From Phycisphaerae bacterium (GTDB lineage: Bacteria; Planctomycetota; Phycisphaerae; UBA1845), in the NCBI GenBank assembly GCA_029260015.1, contig JAJDEB010000014.1:1-64000 (forward strand): a stretch of 64,000 bases of DNA. Reading direction: 5' to 3'. The notes beneath the pieces were generated by a model. That model was given only the letters and a program-made list of their open reading frames with translations. It did no database searches and had not been told where the DNA came from. The position numbers and the translations under genes are program-made. This document shows positions 17,415 through 26,611 of the stretch, piece by piece. Positions within the stretch are counted from its first letter, which is position 1, and every line of letters begins with the position of its first letter.

Positions 17415-19367
17415 TCATGCCGCGCCGACGGCAGCTTTCGCGCTAAACTGTTCACGCCAGACTTCTTCGATAATCTCTGCGCCCTTAAGACCATAGGTCC
17501 GAGGTCGGGGCGGAACCAGCGTTGTATCAACATCTTCATACGAATACTGCACATCGCCACCATTGTAATCGGCGACAGTGGACTTCAGCCATTTGTCATT
17601 TTTGGCTTTGAATTTCGTACACCACTCGACAGCCTGTTGCCGCAAGGTATCTGCGTCGTCAGCGTCGGGTGACGGAATGAGGAAATCTGGTTTGAAGTGA
17701 GCCCCTCGACACTCATCCCGCATCAATGCCCCTTGAGCGATGACCTCGGCCATCGTGATCATGTCTTCCAGCGCCCGCACAAACGTCACCGATTGATTCG
17801 TCCAGCCACCACTGTCTGGCGACCCCACGTTTTTGTATCGCTCGCGTAATTCGGCAATCTTCGACACCGTCTCAGCCAGCGCCTTATTGTTGCGAACCAC
17901 GGTCACGTTTCGCGTCATCGTGTCACCCAGTTCATCGTGCAACACGCGCGGGTTTTCCGAACCGTTCATCTTCGCGACGGCTTTGTGACGCTCGGTTTCT
18001 TTCTTTTGTGCTGCGTCGATCAATGACGACGGTATCTCCGCGGCGCTTTGAGACACATGGTTGGCTATGCATGGGGCGACGAACAGTCCCGTAAAGATGC
18101 AGCTCAGCAGGGAGTTCGCCCCGAGGCGGTTGGCACCGTGATACTGATAGTCGGCTTCTCCAATCGCGTAGAGTCCGGGCACATTCGTCAATTGGTTTTT
18201 CGGTTCGTTCTCAACGAGTCCGCCGGTTTTGGTGTCCTTGACGTAATCCGCCCAAAGACCGCCCATCGAATAATGAATCGCCGGGAAAATCTTCATCGGA
18301 ACAACGCGCGGATTCACCCCCTGAAACTTTTCGTAAATCTCCAAGATGCCATCGAGTTTTTGCTGCGTGTCAGGCGGCAACTCAGTCACGTCGAGGTACA
18401 CACACAAGCGACCCTGCTCGACGCTGAGCCCTTGATTGACGCACACGTCAAAGATTTCGCGCGTTGCAATATCGCGAGGGACGAGATTGCCATACTTCGG
18501 ATAGCGCTCTTCGAGGAAGTAGTACCGCTCCCCGGCTGGAATGTCGTTCGCATCGCGCTGGTCTTGGGGCGTTTTCGGCACCCAGACCCGGCCACCCTCG
18601 CCGCGCGCCGATTCACTCATCAATCGAAGCTTGTCGGTCCCGGGAATCGCCGTCGGATGCACCTGCATGAATTCGCCATTGGCATATTTCACGCCATGAC
18701 GAAACGCCCGTGCCGATGCACTGCCAGTACAGATCGTAGACATCGTGCTGCGTCCGAAGACGAGGCCATTACCACCGGTTGCAAGCACGACCGCACCGGC
18801 TGGGATGGCTTTGATATCCATCGTGAACAGATCTTGGATCACCGCCCCACGGCAGACGCCGTTGTCATTTAGAATCGGCGACAGGAAGTCATGGTATTCA
18901 TACTTGGTGATGTTGCCTTCCGCTTCCCAGCGGCGGGCTTGTTCGTCGAGTGCGTAAATAAGCTGTTGACCGGTGGTCGCCCCCGCAAATGCGGTGCGCT
19001 TATACATCGTGCCACCGAAGCGCCGCTGATCGCGAAACCCTTCGGGAGTGCGGTTGAACGTCACCCCTAGGCGATCCATTAAATCGATGATGCCCGGAGC
19101 ACGGTCGCACATTTCCTTGACGGGCGGCTGATGTTGCAGAAAGTCGCCACCATACACCGTGTCGTCGAGATGCAAGTACTCACTGTCACCCTGCGCACGG
19201 GTCACGTCGTTGACCGCATTAATGCCACCCTGGGCACAGACGCTGTGCGACCGCTTGACCGGTACGAGACTTACCAGATGAACATGCGTTCCGTCTGCCG
19301 CAAGGTTCATCGCGCACGCCAAACCGGCAAGCCCCCCACCCACAACAATGACATCTTTTTCAGCCAT
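17415..19367 (-). CDS. sdhA: Succinate dehydrogenase/fumarate reductase flavoprotein subunit
   Basis: The N-terminal dinucleotide-binding fold has VVGGGLAGLACAMNLA, followed by HSVCAQGGINA, the FAD-attachment region of complex II flavoproteins. RTAFAGATTGQQL, the substrate-site segment FMQVHPTAIPG, and AIHYSMGGLWADY are all present. The enzyme oxidises succinate to fumarate, or the reverse, at the inner face of the membrane. At 650 residues it belongs to the longer type found with the single b-type cytochrome subunit encoded just upstream. Confidence 0.95.
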   Translation of the reverse strand: MAEKDVIVVGGGLAGLACAMNLAADGTHVHLVSLVPVKRSHSVCAQGGINAVNDVTRAQGDSEYLHLDDTVYGGDFLQHQPPVKEMCDRAPGIIDLMDRLGVTFNRTPEGFRDQRRFGGTMYKRTAFAGATTGQQLIYALDEQARRWEAEGNITKYEYHDFLSPILNDNGVCRGAVIQDLFTMDIKAIPAGAVVLATGGNGLVFGRSTMSTICTGSASARAFRHGVKYANGEFMQVHPTAIPGTDKLRLMSESARGEGGRVWVPKTPQDQRDANDIPAGERYYFLEERYPKYGNLVPRDIATREIFDVCVNQGLSVEQGRLCVYLDVTELPPDTQQKLDGILEIYEKFQGVNPRVVPMKIFPAIHYSMGGLWADYVKDTKTGGLVENEPKNQLTNVPGLYAIGEADYQYHGANRLGANSLLSCIFTGLFVAPCIANHVSQSAAEIPSSLIDAAQKKETERHKAVAKMNGSENPRVLHDELGDTMTRNVTVVRNNKALAETVSKIAELRERYKNVGSPDSGGWTNQSVTFVRALEDMITMAEVIAQGALMRDECRGAHFKPDFLIPSPDADDADTLRQQAVEWCTKFKAKNDKWLKSTVADYNGGDVQYSYEDVDTTLVPPRPRTYGLKGAEIIEEVWREQFSAKAAVGAA

Positions 19368-19429
19368 AAGTACCGCTCACCAAACTTTCACGATTCGACC
19401 AACACAACATTACAACGACTGGTGAGCCA

Positions 19430-20164
19430 CTAGTGCCCGCCATCTTCAACATGCTCAACAATGGCCGTTTCACCACCGTCACGTGCAACCGAATAAGTCA
19501 TGAACCCACGCACCGCGCCAAGGCCTGCCACCAACAAAAACGCCCCCAGACCCGCACAGACGTAACCAGAAACCTTCTGCGAACGCGGACCAATGGTCAC
19601 ACCCCAGGTAATCAACGCCGTCCAAACCCCGTTGGCCAAGTGAAATGCCGTCGCCATGACACCCAACACATATATCGGAGCCCAAAGCGACCACGACTGC
19701 ATCGCAGCCGCCGCCGTTGTCGTCGCATTTTCCGGGTCAAATTTCGCGCCGCCAAACGGCTTGCCCAGCCAATGCATGTGCCAAATGTGGAGCGCCAAAA
19801 ACACCAGAATGACAACCGCCGACCACCGCTGCATCGTATAGCGAATGTTGCCGCCATAGGCATAGTCCGTCATATTGGGCTCGGAAGTGAGCAGAATGAC
19901 GATGCCAAACAAGGTATGAAAGGCGATCGGGAAGAAGATCGTGGCCATCTCCACCGGTACGAGCAGCCCCATGTGTTCGAGCGTGTGAATTTTCTCGACG
20001 CAGTACTGGAAGCTCTCGCCACTGACGAGAACCGTCGAATTCACCAGCAGGTGAAAGCAAACGAAGCCAGAAAACATCAGGCCCGTCAATGAGTGCAACC
20101 GTCGGGCGAGGAAGTAATACTTTTCACGAGGGCTAAGCGCCGCAGTCGCATTTTGGGAGGACAA
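19430..20164 (-). CDS. sdhC: Succinate dehydrogenase cytochrome b558-type subunit
   Basis: Five hydrophobic segments are visible, beginning with LHSLTGLMFSGFVCFHLLVN and including VEMATIFFPIAFHTLFGIVIL, WSAVVILVFLALHIWHM and AGLGAFLLVAGLGAV. Histidines in the helices (HSLTG, FHLL, FHTL, LHIWHMHW, FHLANG) are suited to ligate two haems, as in the Bacillus-type single membrane anchor, which reduces a quinone. First gene of sdhCAB; the 260 nt upstream should hold the promoter, but no box pair is obvious. Confidence 0.92.
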   Translation of the reverse strand: MSSQNATAALSPREKYYFLARRLHSLTGLMFSGFVCFHLLVNSTVLVSGESFQYCVEKIHTLEHMGLLVPVEMATIFFPIAFHTLFGIVILLTSEPNMTDYAYGGNIRYTMQRWSAVVILVFLALHIWHMHWLGKPFGGAKFDPENATTTAAAAMQSWSLWAPIYVLGVMATAFHLANGVWTALITWGVTIGPRSQKVSGYVCAGLGAFLLVAGLGAVRGFMTYSVARDGGETAIVEHVEDGGH

Positions 20165-20424
20165 TGCCTGAATCTCCGAGATGTCGGTTCGTTGAAATGA
20201 CGCCGCGCCTGCCTCTGGCCAACAGCTTGTGGGTTCAACATCCGGGTCGAATTATAGATGCCAATCGCGATCCAGCAAGAATTAATGCGATACGATCTTC
20301 AAAGCCATCTGCGCGGTATCGCACACCATAACCACAAATCATGGTATCGTTGTGTAGCGAAACTCTGCAGATCGTTGCTAAAACTTTGATCATGCCAACT
20401 CTTGGATCAATCGAAGACTGTTGA

Positions 20425-20925
20425 ATGTCACAGCAAGACCCCAACCCATTATCGGCTCATTCGTCCAACCGTCATTCGCTGGGACCCCTTGTTTATCAAA
20501 GTCCGGAAAACGAGCAACGCAGCGTTCGCCTTCGGTCACTTCCCGTCATCATTCTGTCAGCCGCTTTGCTCATCGTCGCGGCATGGCTACGCCCCGACCC
20601 CAGCGGGATGGACACCCATTCGCAATTGGGTCTGCCTCGCTGCGGATGGCCCGGGGCTTATGGGATTCCCTGTCCGACTTGCGGCATGACGACATCCTTC
20701 GCGCTGCTCGTTCGCGGGCGGGTGATCAGTGCGTTTACGGATCAACCGCTCGGTGCGCTATTGGCACTTACGACCATCACCGCCCTATTGCTTGGGGTTC
20801 GTGCTCTGATCACGGGACGCAGTTGGCGGATTAACATCTATCGATGCAAACCCGGGCGGATTATTTTCGGTGGCGTTTTAATCACGCTTGCAGCGTGGGG
20901 ATATAAGATTCTGACCACGCGCTAG
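20425..20925 (+). CDS. DUF2752 membrane protein
   Basis: The motif GIPCPTCGMTTSFALLVRG, with two cysteines in a CPxCGMT context between membrane helices, identifies DUF2752. Helices are seen at LPVIILSAALLIVAAWL, PLGALLALTTITALLLGVRAL and IIFGGVLITLAAWGYKI. 166 residues, start ATG at 20425. Function of the family is unknown. Its stop codon is immediately followed by a composite repeat element. Confidence 0.85.
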   Translation: MSQQDPNPLSAHSSNRHSLGPLVYQSPENEQRSVRLRSLPVIILSAALLIVAAWLRPDPSGMDTHSQLGLPRCGWPGAYGIPCPTCGMTTSFALLVRGRVISAFTDQPLGALLALTTITALLLGVRALITGRSWRINIYRCKPGRIIFGGVLITLAAWGYKILTTR

Positions 20926-21044
20926 TGCATTCTCACGGTTAGATACGCGGGGGCCCGGTCGTCACTCCCGCGAACGCGGGAGTCCAGAACGGGCGATGAA
21001 CAACGTGCGGGACTTGGATTCCCGCTTTCTCGGGAATGACGGCT
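20926..21044. repeat. Composite repeat, copy 1 (5' part)
   Basis: Starts right at the stop codon with TGCATTCTCACGG, then a REP pair: GTCACTCCCGCGAACGCGGG and the inverse ending GCTTTCTCGGGAATGACGG. The copy at 63292 shares the same leader and most of the spacer. The leader and its position after a TAG stop are the same in both. Confidence 0.85.
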
Positions 21045-21266
21045 GCACATACCCCGAAAAATTACGCGAGTGTCTGTACTACGGCGGTTTGAGAGAACTG
21101 AACACCCAAGGGGTTATTTCGGGGAGGCCATCGACATCGCGTTCGTCTCTGACGTCTTGTCTCTGACACCTTGGCAATGTGCCACAACGGCGTTACTCTC
21201 AATCGTTGCCAATGGAACAGAAGTGCCAATAAAACAATAATAACGATTTTGGATCCCACAAACACC

Positions 21267-21938
21267 ATGAAAATAAAACGCGTCGCCTCGCCCATCACAC
21301 ATTCACGATTCCAACGATGTGGCATCACCGCACTGCTGCTCTTGCCCTTGACCATTGCTGTCAGCGGTTGCAGCTGGCTTGTTCCTTTAATCTTCATCGG
21401 AGAGCACAAGGAAAAGATACCCGCCGAGTTCGACAAGCTCGACGGTATGAAGACGGCTGTCGTCGTCTGGGCCGACCAGGAAACGCTCTTCGACTATCCG
21501 CACGTTCGCATGGAATTGTCCATGCACATCAGCGACAAAATGTGGTCGTCGATGAAGAACGTGAAACTGGTCGATAGTCGTCAGATCGAAGACTACGTCC
21601 AAAAGAATATCGAAATGTCGATCGATCCAGAAAAAGTCGGCCAAGCATTTGACTGCGACATGGTTGTCTATATTGAATTGCTGGACTTCCAGATTCGCGA
21701 CCGCGAGGCACCAGACTTTGTTCGCGGCAGGATCGATGCATCCGTATCCGTGTATGACATCAAAGCCGACGTCGAATCAGCCCGACGTTACGAACTCGAT
21801 GAAGTCGAAACCGTCTATCCTGAAATGCAGTCGATGCTATTCAATGAAACGAACGCGATTGTCGTGCGAAAAGAGACGTACGAAAAATTCGCAGAAACCG
21901 TGGCGCGCAAGTTCTACAAGCACGAAGTCGAACTCTAG
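21267..21938 (+). CDS. Lipoprotein, paralog of the next gene
   Basis: ATG at 21267 gives a signal peptide with a lipobox (LTIAVSGC); the longer upstream frame adds unlikely residues. The mature part includes KIPAEFDKLDGMKTAVVVWAD, an ISDKMW...VKLVDSRQIEDYV helix and CDMVVYIELLDFQIRD. The following lipoprotein has the same three blocks in the same order, so the pair arose by duplication. The alpha/beta pattern is compatible with an envelope accessory fold, but I do not assign a family. Located between two intergenic repeats. Confidence 0.75.
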   Translation: MKIKRVASPITHSRFQRCGITALLLLPLTIAVSGCSWLVPLIFIGEHKEKIPAEFDKLDGMKTAVVVWADQETLFDYPHVRMELSMHISDKMWSSMKNVKLVDSRQIEDYVQKNIEMSIDPEKVGQAFDCDMVVYIELLDFQIRDREAPDFVRGRIDASVSVYDIKADVESARRYELDEVETVYPEMQSMLFNETNAIVVRKETYEKFAETVARKFYKHEVEL

Positions 21939-21964
21939 TCGTCGCTTCCAAAAGGAACGCTGTT

Positions 21965-22029
21965 GTAGGGTGGGCCTTGCCCACCAATCCGTTGAACGTG
22001 CAAACGATGGTGGGCACGGCCCACCCTAC
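21965..22029. repeat. Palindromic REP pair, GGTGGGC type
   Basis: GTAGGGTGGGCCTTGCCCAC (from 21965) pairs with GTGGGCACGGCCCACCCTAC (to 22029). It has the same layout as the GGTCCGC type at 10517 and 48729, with both stem sides changed together. Confidence 0.85.
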
Positions 22030-22059
22030 CCAAAGTGTTTTGTCTAAAGAACGCCTCGT

Positions 22060-22737
22060 ATGATTTTGACTCGCCTACGCAAATCCATTCTTGTTGTTGC
22101 TCTTGCAGGTTTGCTACTGCTCCCGACAGCCGGTTGCGCTCGTTGGGGCGCTCTTGCATACGCACTGGGTGGCGGACGCGGTCAAAAACTCCCCGCCGAA
22201 TACGAATTGCCACCGGGCAAATTGCTCATCCTCGTTGACGATCCCAAAGAAAAAGTCACCTGGCCCCGCGCTCGCACCCTGCTTGCCAAATACGTCGGTG
22301 AAGAACTACTCGCCCGCGAGGCAATCAGCACGGTCATCAGCCCCCGTTCATTGGCCAAATTCCGCCAGAGCGATACGAAATTCGAGAATTACGCCGCCGA
22401 CGAAATCGGTCGAAAACTCGGCGCCAAGACCGTTTTGTGGATCGAAGTTCGCGATTTTGAAGCACCCGAAGAAATCGAAGAAGTCTCAACCGCCGCAAAA
22501 CTCACGCTGGGCATCAAAGTCCTGACAACCGAAGAAGAAGTCAACCCGCATCGTGTGCGATTGTGGCCGACCGTCGGTTCCGGGCATCTCGTCGAATCGT
22601 CGCTGAACGCCATCGCCGTCAACAAAACGAAGGGCGAGAATGCCGTCGCCAAGGAACTGGCCCGGCGTTCATCCATCTTGGTCGCCCGCCTGTTCTACGA
22701 ACACACGCTGGGTGACATCGAGGATGACGGGGTGTAA
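22060..22737 (+). CDS. Lipoprotein, paralog of the previous gene
   Basis: The signal peptide VVALAGLLLLPTAGC ends in a lipobox with Cys near residue 26. The mature protein has QKLPAEYELPPGKLLILVDD, a helix ending ISTVISPRSLAKFRQ, and KLGAKTVLWIEVRDFEAPEE, each alignable with the upstream lipoprotein; overall identity is low, so the duplication is old. Probably attached to a membrane on the outer side of the cytoplasm. Its stop lies 7 nt before the glycosyltransferase ATG, so they may be co-transcribed. Confidence 0.75.
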   Translation: MILTRLRKSILVVALAGLLLLPTAGCARWGALAYALGGGRGQKLPAEYELPPGKLLILVDDPKEKVTWPRARTLLAKYVGEELLAREAISTVISPRSLAKFRQSDTKFENYAADEIGRKLGAKTVLWIEVRDFEAPEEIEEVSTAAKLTLGIKVLTTEEEVNPHRVRLWPTVGSGHLVESSLNAIAVNKTKGENAVAKELARRSSILVARLFYEHTLGDIEDDGV

Positions 22738-22744
22738 AGCAGTG

Positions 22745-23872
22745 ATGCGCGTCTTGCATCTTCTTGATTCCACATGCGGGTGGGAACAACGCCTTGCCAT
22801 CACGCAATTGCTCGACCGCTTCGATCCGAAGATTGTCGATTGCGTCGTCGCTAGCATCGACCCGTCGCATGCCGACGAACTCATGCCAGAGACGGATGTA
22901 ATCCCCGTTCCGAGGCGTCTCACGCTGCCTGTACTCGCCGCTCCTGCAATCCGATCGCTCAATCAATCGCAACCGTTTGACATTGTTCATGCTTGGGGCG
23001 CACCTGCGGCGGCGGCGGCGCGCGCTGCACAACCCGTTTCGTCACCGCTGGTTATTTCGATTTTCGATCCCGGACTTTCAACATCCGAGATGCGGATACT
23101 TCTAACCGTGCAGGCTTCAGGAAAATGCGTCTTCTCATGTGCAGCCGAACACGCCCGCCGGCGTATGGTCGAACAAGGCATCGCGTTTGAATCTTGCGCG
23201 GTGATTCGACCGGGTGTCGATTTCAAGACCATTCGAGAAGTGAACAAACGCGACCTTCGCGATCAAATGGGGATCGCTCAAGACAGCTTCGTAGCGATCA
23301 CGCCCGACCCGCCGTCCGAACGTGGAGGTCACCGGTCAGCCGTTTGGGCAATCTCGATGTATGCCCATCTCGATCGAAACATCCGCCTCTTGGTTCCCGG
23401 CCAATCGGAGGCCATCGCCGATCTGCAACGGTTGACAGCGTCCACTAATTTTCCCGAGTCGATCAGCTTCACTCAATCACGCTTTCGATTCGAGGAACTT
23501 CTACCGATTGCCGACGTTCTTATTTGCGGCGGAACAGACGACGTTTCGACCACTGCCGTCGGATGGGCGATGGCCGCCAACGTGACTGTCGTCTCGCCAG
23601 CAATCTATTGTGTCGCCGAACTGGTATCGAACGATCTCAACGGTATCCTGTTCAAAGCCGAGGATTCCTGGACCCGCCGCGGGCGCCAAATCTGCGTCCG
23701 ACTCGAAAATGCTCGCCATGCGGCCAAGCTCCGCGAAGTCGCCCGGGGGCAGGCCTTTGAAGTTTTCAGCGTTCGGCGATCGGTGGACCAGCACCGCCAG
23801 CTTTATGACAACATCCTCGCAAATACCTCGCCATCCCATAATATCTCGGACCCGGCGACCATCTCGGCGTAA
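22745..23872 (+). CDS. Glycosyltransferase family 4-like protein
   Basis: The frame has the two-domain layout of GT-B enzymes: MRVLHLLDSTCGWEQRLAI and FDIVHAWGAPAAAAARAA in the acceptor domain, then VIRPGVDFKTI at the hinge and, in the donor domain, LLPIADVLICGGTDDVSTTAVGWAMAANVTVVSP. The usual donor-binding E-x7-E appears altered to a D-D-x-S-T-T pattern, so activity or donor is uncertain. ATG at 22745 gives the best N-terminus; ATG at 22724 would overlap the lipoprotein gene by 14 nt. Cytosolic or membrane-associated. Confidence 0.75.
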   Translation: MRVLHLLDSTCGWEQRLAITQLLDRFDPKIVDCVVASIDPSHADELMPETDVIPVPRRLTLPVLAAPAIRSLNQSQPFDIVHAWGAPAAAAARAAQPVSSPLVISIFDPGLSTSEMRILLTVQASGKCVFSCAAEHARRRMVEQGIAFESCAVIRPGVDFKTIREVNKRDLRDQMGIAQDSFVAITPDPPSERGGHRSAVWAISMYAHLDRNIRLLVPGQSEAIADLQRLTASTNFPESISFTQSRFRFEELLPIADVLICGGTDDVSTTAVGWAMAANVTVVSPAIYCVAELVSNDLNGILFKAEDSWTRRGRQICVRLENARHAAKLREVARGQAFEVFSVRRSVDQHRQLYDNILANTSPSHNISDPATISA

Positions 23873-24109
23873 CTCGCAATCGCAATCTCAGCATTCGCAA
23901 CCCCGTTTTCAAAACTGAACGGTTACCGGCGATGGCAACTTGGAGAATTGCTGCAACAGTTCCGACAGCGGCTACTGAATTCCGGGGCATACCTCACAAA
24001 GTCGTTCTCGACAGATCGTCATTCATCTGTCACAATGGGAGATTCGCGTCGCAGAAAATTGGGGTAAGCCGCGTTTTCGACCCGGCTGGTTAGATTCAGA
24101 GAGGAACGA

Positions 24110-26311
24110 ATGGATACCGCAACTTTGGTGAAATTGGCTTCCACCGGAAACATCCGGGGCGTTGAAGAAGCATGGCTCTCACTTGTTGATTCCGAAGTCA
24201 ATCCAGCCCAATGGCAGCAGCACGCTGAGGTACTTGAACGCCTGAGCAAGACAGGCCACGCGGCTGAAGCTGAATCGATGGCCAACATGACCATCGAGGC
24301 TCTGACCAGTTCCGTCGAACCGACTGACGTTCTTGCAACCGCCAGCCAACTCCTTTTGAAAATCAAGAAGAGCGACCCGCTTCGCAAGACCGTCGCCGAT
24401 TTGTATCGACAAGTTCATGGCGACGCCGAGGGTCTCGAAGCGCTCATGACAGAATCGGGCATCGAAGGCGGCCGACCGGTTCGTCGCGCCATTCGCACAC
24501 TCGACGTTTGCTTGCAACTTGAAGAGGGTTCGTACCTCGCACGCCGAAATGAGGAAGGCGCTGCGAAAGTTGACAGCATCGATTGCGACGAATGGGAATA
24601 TGAAATTACGTCGGACCAAGGCAGCGAAACGTTTGGGGCTGTCGAACTTGCTGACAATTTCAAACCTGCAATCGAAGATGACTTTTATGTCATGGCTCAA
24701 TTCGATCAGGAACGATTGCAGAAGTTGCTCAAAGAGGATCCGGCGAAGATCGTACAAAGTATTTTGGCGAGCAACTCGCAAACGATGGACAGCAACGAAT
24801 TAAAGAAAATCCTCGCGCCCGAACATGTTACTGCGTCGGGTTGGACAAAGTGGTGGACAAAAGCGCGCCAGGGCTTGCGTAACTCATCGCATGTAACGAT
24901 TGAAGGACGCTCGCCATATTTCTTGACGTACGACCCGATTGGCACATCGCTTGAAGAAGAAGTTCGCGAGCAAATCGCATCATCGCACGAGCCACTGCAG
25001 GAACTTAAGATCGTCGAGGCGTACATTAAATCAAGCGTCAACCGCAAGGAAACGCACGATCCGGAGCTCATCGCCACGATACGTGATCGAATTCTTGACC
25101 GCGCAGTTCGATACAACAATCAGACCGGCAAGTTCGAGCTCCTTCCCTATCTGGCTGCCCACAGACTAGACGGTATCCTTGGCGACGAATCTGCAGACAG
25201 CCGCCTGATCGAGGTCATGAAAAAGATTGACGATCCGGTGGACTCAATTCTTAGCGTTGAAGTGCCGTCACTTTGGCCCGCTGCCTGCGTCGCACTTGAA
25301 CAAAGCCATCCCGAAAACCTGACCGTCGCCCTTGAGCGATTGTTACCGCACGCCCCACTCGATGTCGCTGAAACGCTGGCCAAGCACCTCGTCGAACTCG
25401 GACACACGAAGGAACACTTCGAGAAACTTGCCGACGCGATACTGCGCGAGCCTGTAGACATGAACGAAGGGTTGCTATGGCTTTGGAAGGGCTCGTCCGT
25501 CGAAGCGGCCAAACTCGACATTCCGCTCGTCAGCATTGCGACGAAAATGTTTCAAGCCCTCGCTTCGATCCAACGCGGCGAAAGCATTTCCAAAGAACAC
25601 GCTCGGCAGATCGTTCAGAACACGCGCGACGTACTGCGTTCCAAAAAGTTTGAACGCTTCCAAAGCATGATTCAGGAAATCGAACCCGGTGTCGCTTCCG
25701 CACTTCGCACGCAAATTGAACGCCTCGACAATCTCGGTCGTGCGGGCGATGACATGCTCAGCATGATTCGCAAACAGTTCCCGCAACTGACCAAGGTGAC
25801 ACCGTCGCTGCGCAAATGGGAACGCGAAGACATCATGTTTGTCACGGCAATGGGCTACAAGGGCAAACAAGCCGAAATCGACGAACTGCTCAACGTCAAG
25901 ATGAAGCAAAACGCAGAGGCCATCGGGACTGCCGCTGCCCACGGCGATCTTTCCGAAAACTCCGAGTACAAGTTTGCTCTGGAAGAACGGGACTTGTTGC
26001 GAGCCCGCTTGGCCCAGATGCAAAGCGAAATGTCCATCGCCACGGTTCTTCGGCCCGAAGATGTCCCATCAGATCACGTCGGAATTGGGTCCAAGGTCAT
26101 TCTCGAGCACGTCGACACCGGTGCCAAGCAGCAAGTCATAATCCTCAGCCAATGGGAAGCCGATCCGTCGCGACAGATCTACAACTACAAGACGCCAGTC
26201 GCTCAAGCGATCCTCGGACACCAGGAAGGCGATCACACCACGGTTGACTTCTTTGAACCGCCGGGAGATTACCGCGTGTTGTCCTATAGCGCCGCAGTCA
26301 CAGCCGACTAG
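24110..26311 (+). CDS. greA: Long-form GreA transcription elongation factor
   Basis: The last 160 residues are a complete GreA: a coiled-coil with AAAHGDLSENSEYKFALEER, whose acidic tip residues D and E enter the RNA polymerase secondary channel to stimulate transcript cleavage, then the FKBP-like C-terminal domain (VGIGSKVILEHVDTG...). Before it lie about 570 helical residues with segments such as GWTKWWTKARQGLR, recalling the large N-terminal region of chlamydial and other PVC GreA proteins; its role is not established. GAGAGG lies 5 nt before the ATG. Normal GreA has about 160 residues, this has 733. Confidence 0.88.
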   Translation: MDTATLVKLASTGNIRGVEEAWLSLVDSEVNPAQWQQHAEVLERLSKTGHAAEAESMANMTIEALTSSVEPTDVLATASQLLLKIKKSDPLRKTVADLYRQVHGDAEGLEALMTESGIEGGRPVRRAIRTLDVCLQLEEGSYLARRNEEGAAKVDSIDCDEWEYEITSDQGSETFGAVELADNFKPAIEDDFYVMAQFDQERLQKLLKEDPAKIVQSILASNSQTMDSNELKKILAPEHVTASGWTKWWTKARQGLRNSSHVTIEGRSPYFLTYDPIGTSLEEEVREQIASSHEPLQELKIVEAYIKSSVNRKETHDPELIATIRDRILDRAVRYNNQTGKFELLPYLAAHRLDGILGDESADSRLIEVMKKIDDPVDSILSVEVPSLWPAACVALEQSHPENLTVALERLLPHAPLDVAETLAKHLVELGHTKEHFEKLADAILREPVDMNEGLLWLWKGSSVEAAKLDIPLVSIATKMFQALASIQRGESISKEHARQIVQNTRDVLRSKKFERFQSMIQEIEPGVASALRTQIERLDNLGRAGDDMLSMIRKQFPQLTKVTPSLRKWEREDIMFVTAMGYKGKQAEIDELLNVKMKQNAEAIGTAAAHGDLSENSEYKFALEERDLLRARLAQMQSEMSIATVLRPEDVPSDHVGIGSKVILEHVDTGAKQQVIILSQWEADPSRQIYNYKTPVAQAILGHQEGDHTTVDFFEPPGDYRVLSYSAAVTAD

Positions 26312-26400
26312 CGAACCCCACTTTTCTGGGATTCCAGACGAAGCTTTCTGAGTTTCAGTAGCAGCCAGTGCCGGTGCGACAAACACTCAACTGCTGGTCC

Positions 26401-26538
26401 GTCACTCCCGCGCATGCGGGAGTCCAGAGCGAGCGATGTGAAACGCGCGGAGCCTGGATTCCCGCTTCCGCGGGAATGACGTCAGATCGCAGGGAATGAC
26501 AGTGGAGCACAACCCGCAAGATAACACGTGGGCCTACA
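26401..26538. repeat. Composite repeat, copy 2 (3' part)
   Basis: REP pair GTCACTCCCGCG... and ...CCGCGGGAATGACG, then a tail with GGGAATGACAGTGGAGCACA and ending CGTGGGCCTACA. The same tail follows the REP pair at 63409-63464 but not the copy at 20926. Confidence 0.85.
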
Positions 26539-26611
26539 CCAAGGCTCCCCGTGTGTCACAGTGTGCCTGCCACCCAGTGCTGCCGCTCTTCACGCTACAC
26601 CGATCTCGACG

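Noticed and set aside
18048-18872. 274-codon plus-strand frame opposite sdhA
   Set aside because: Shadow of a well-supported gene.
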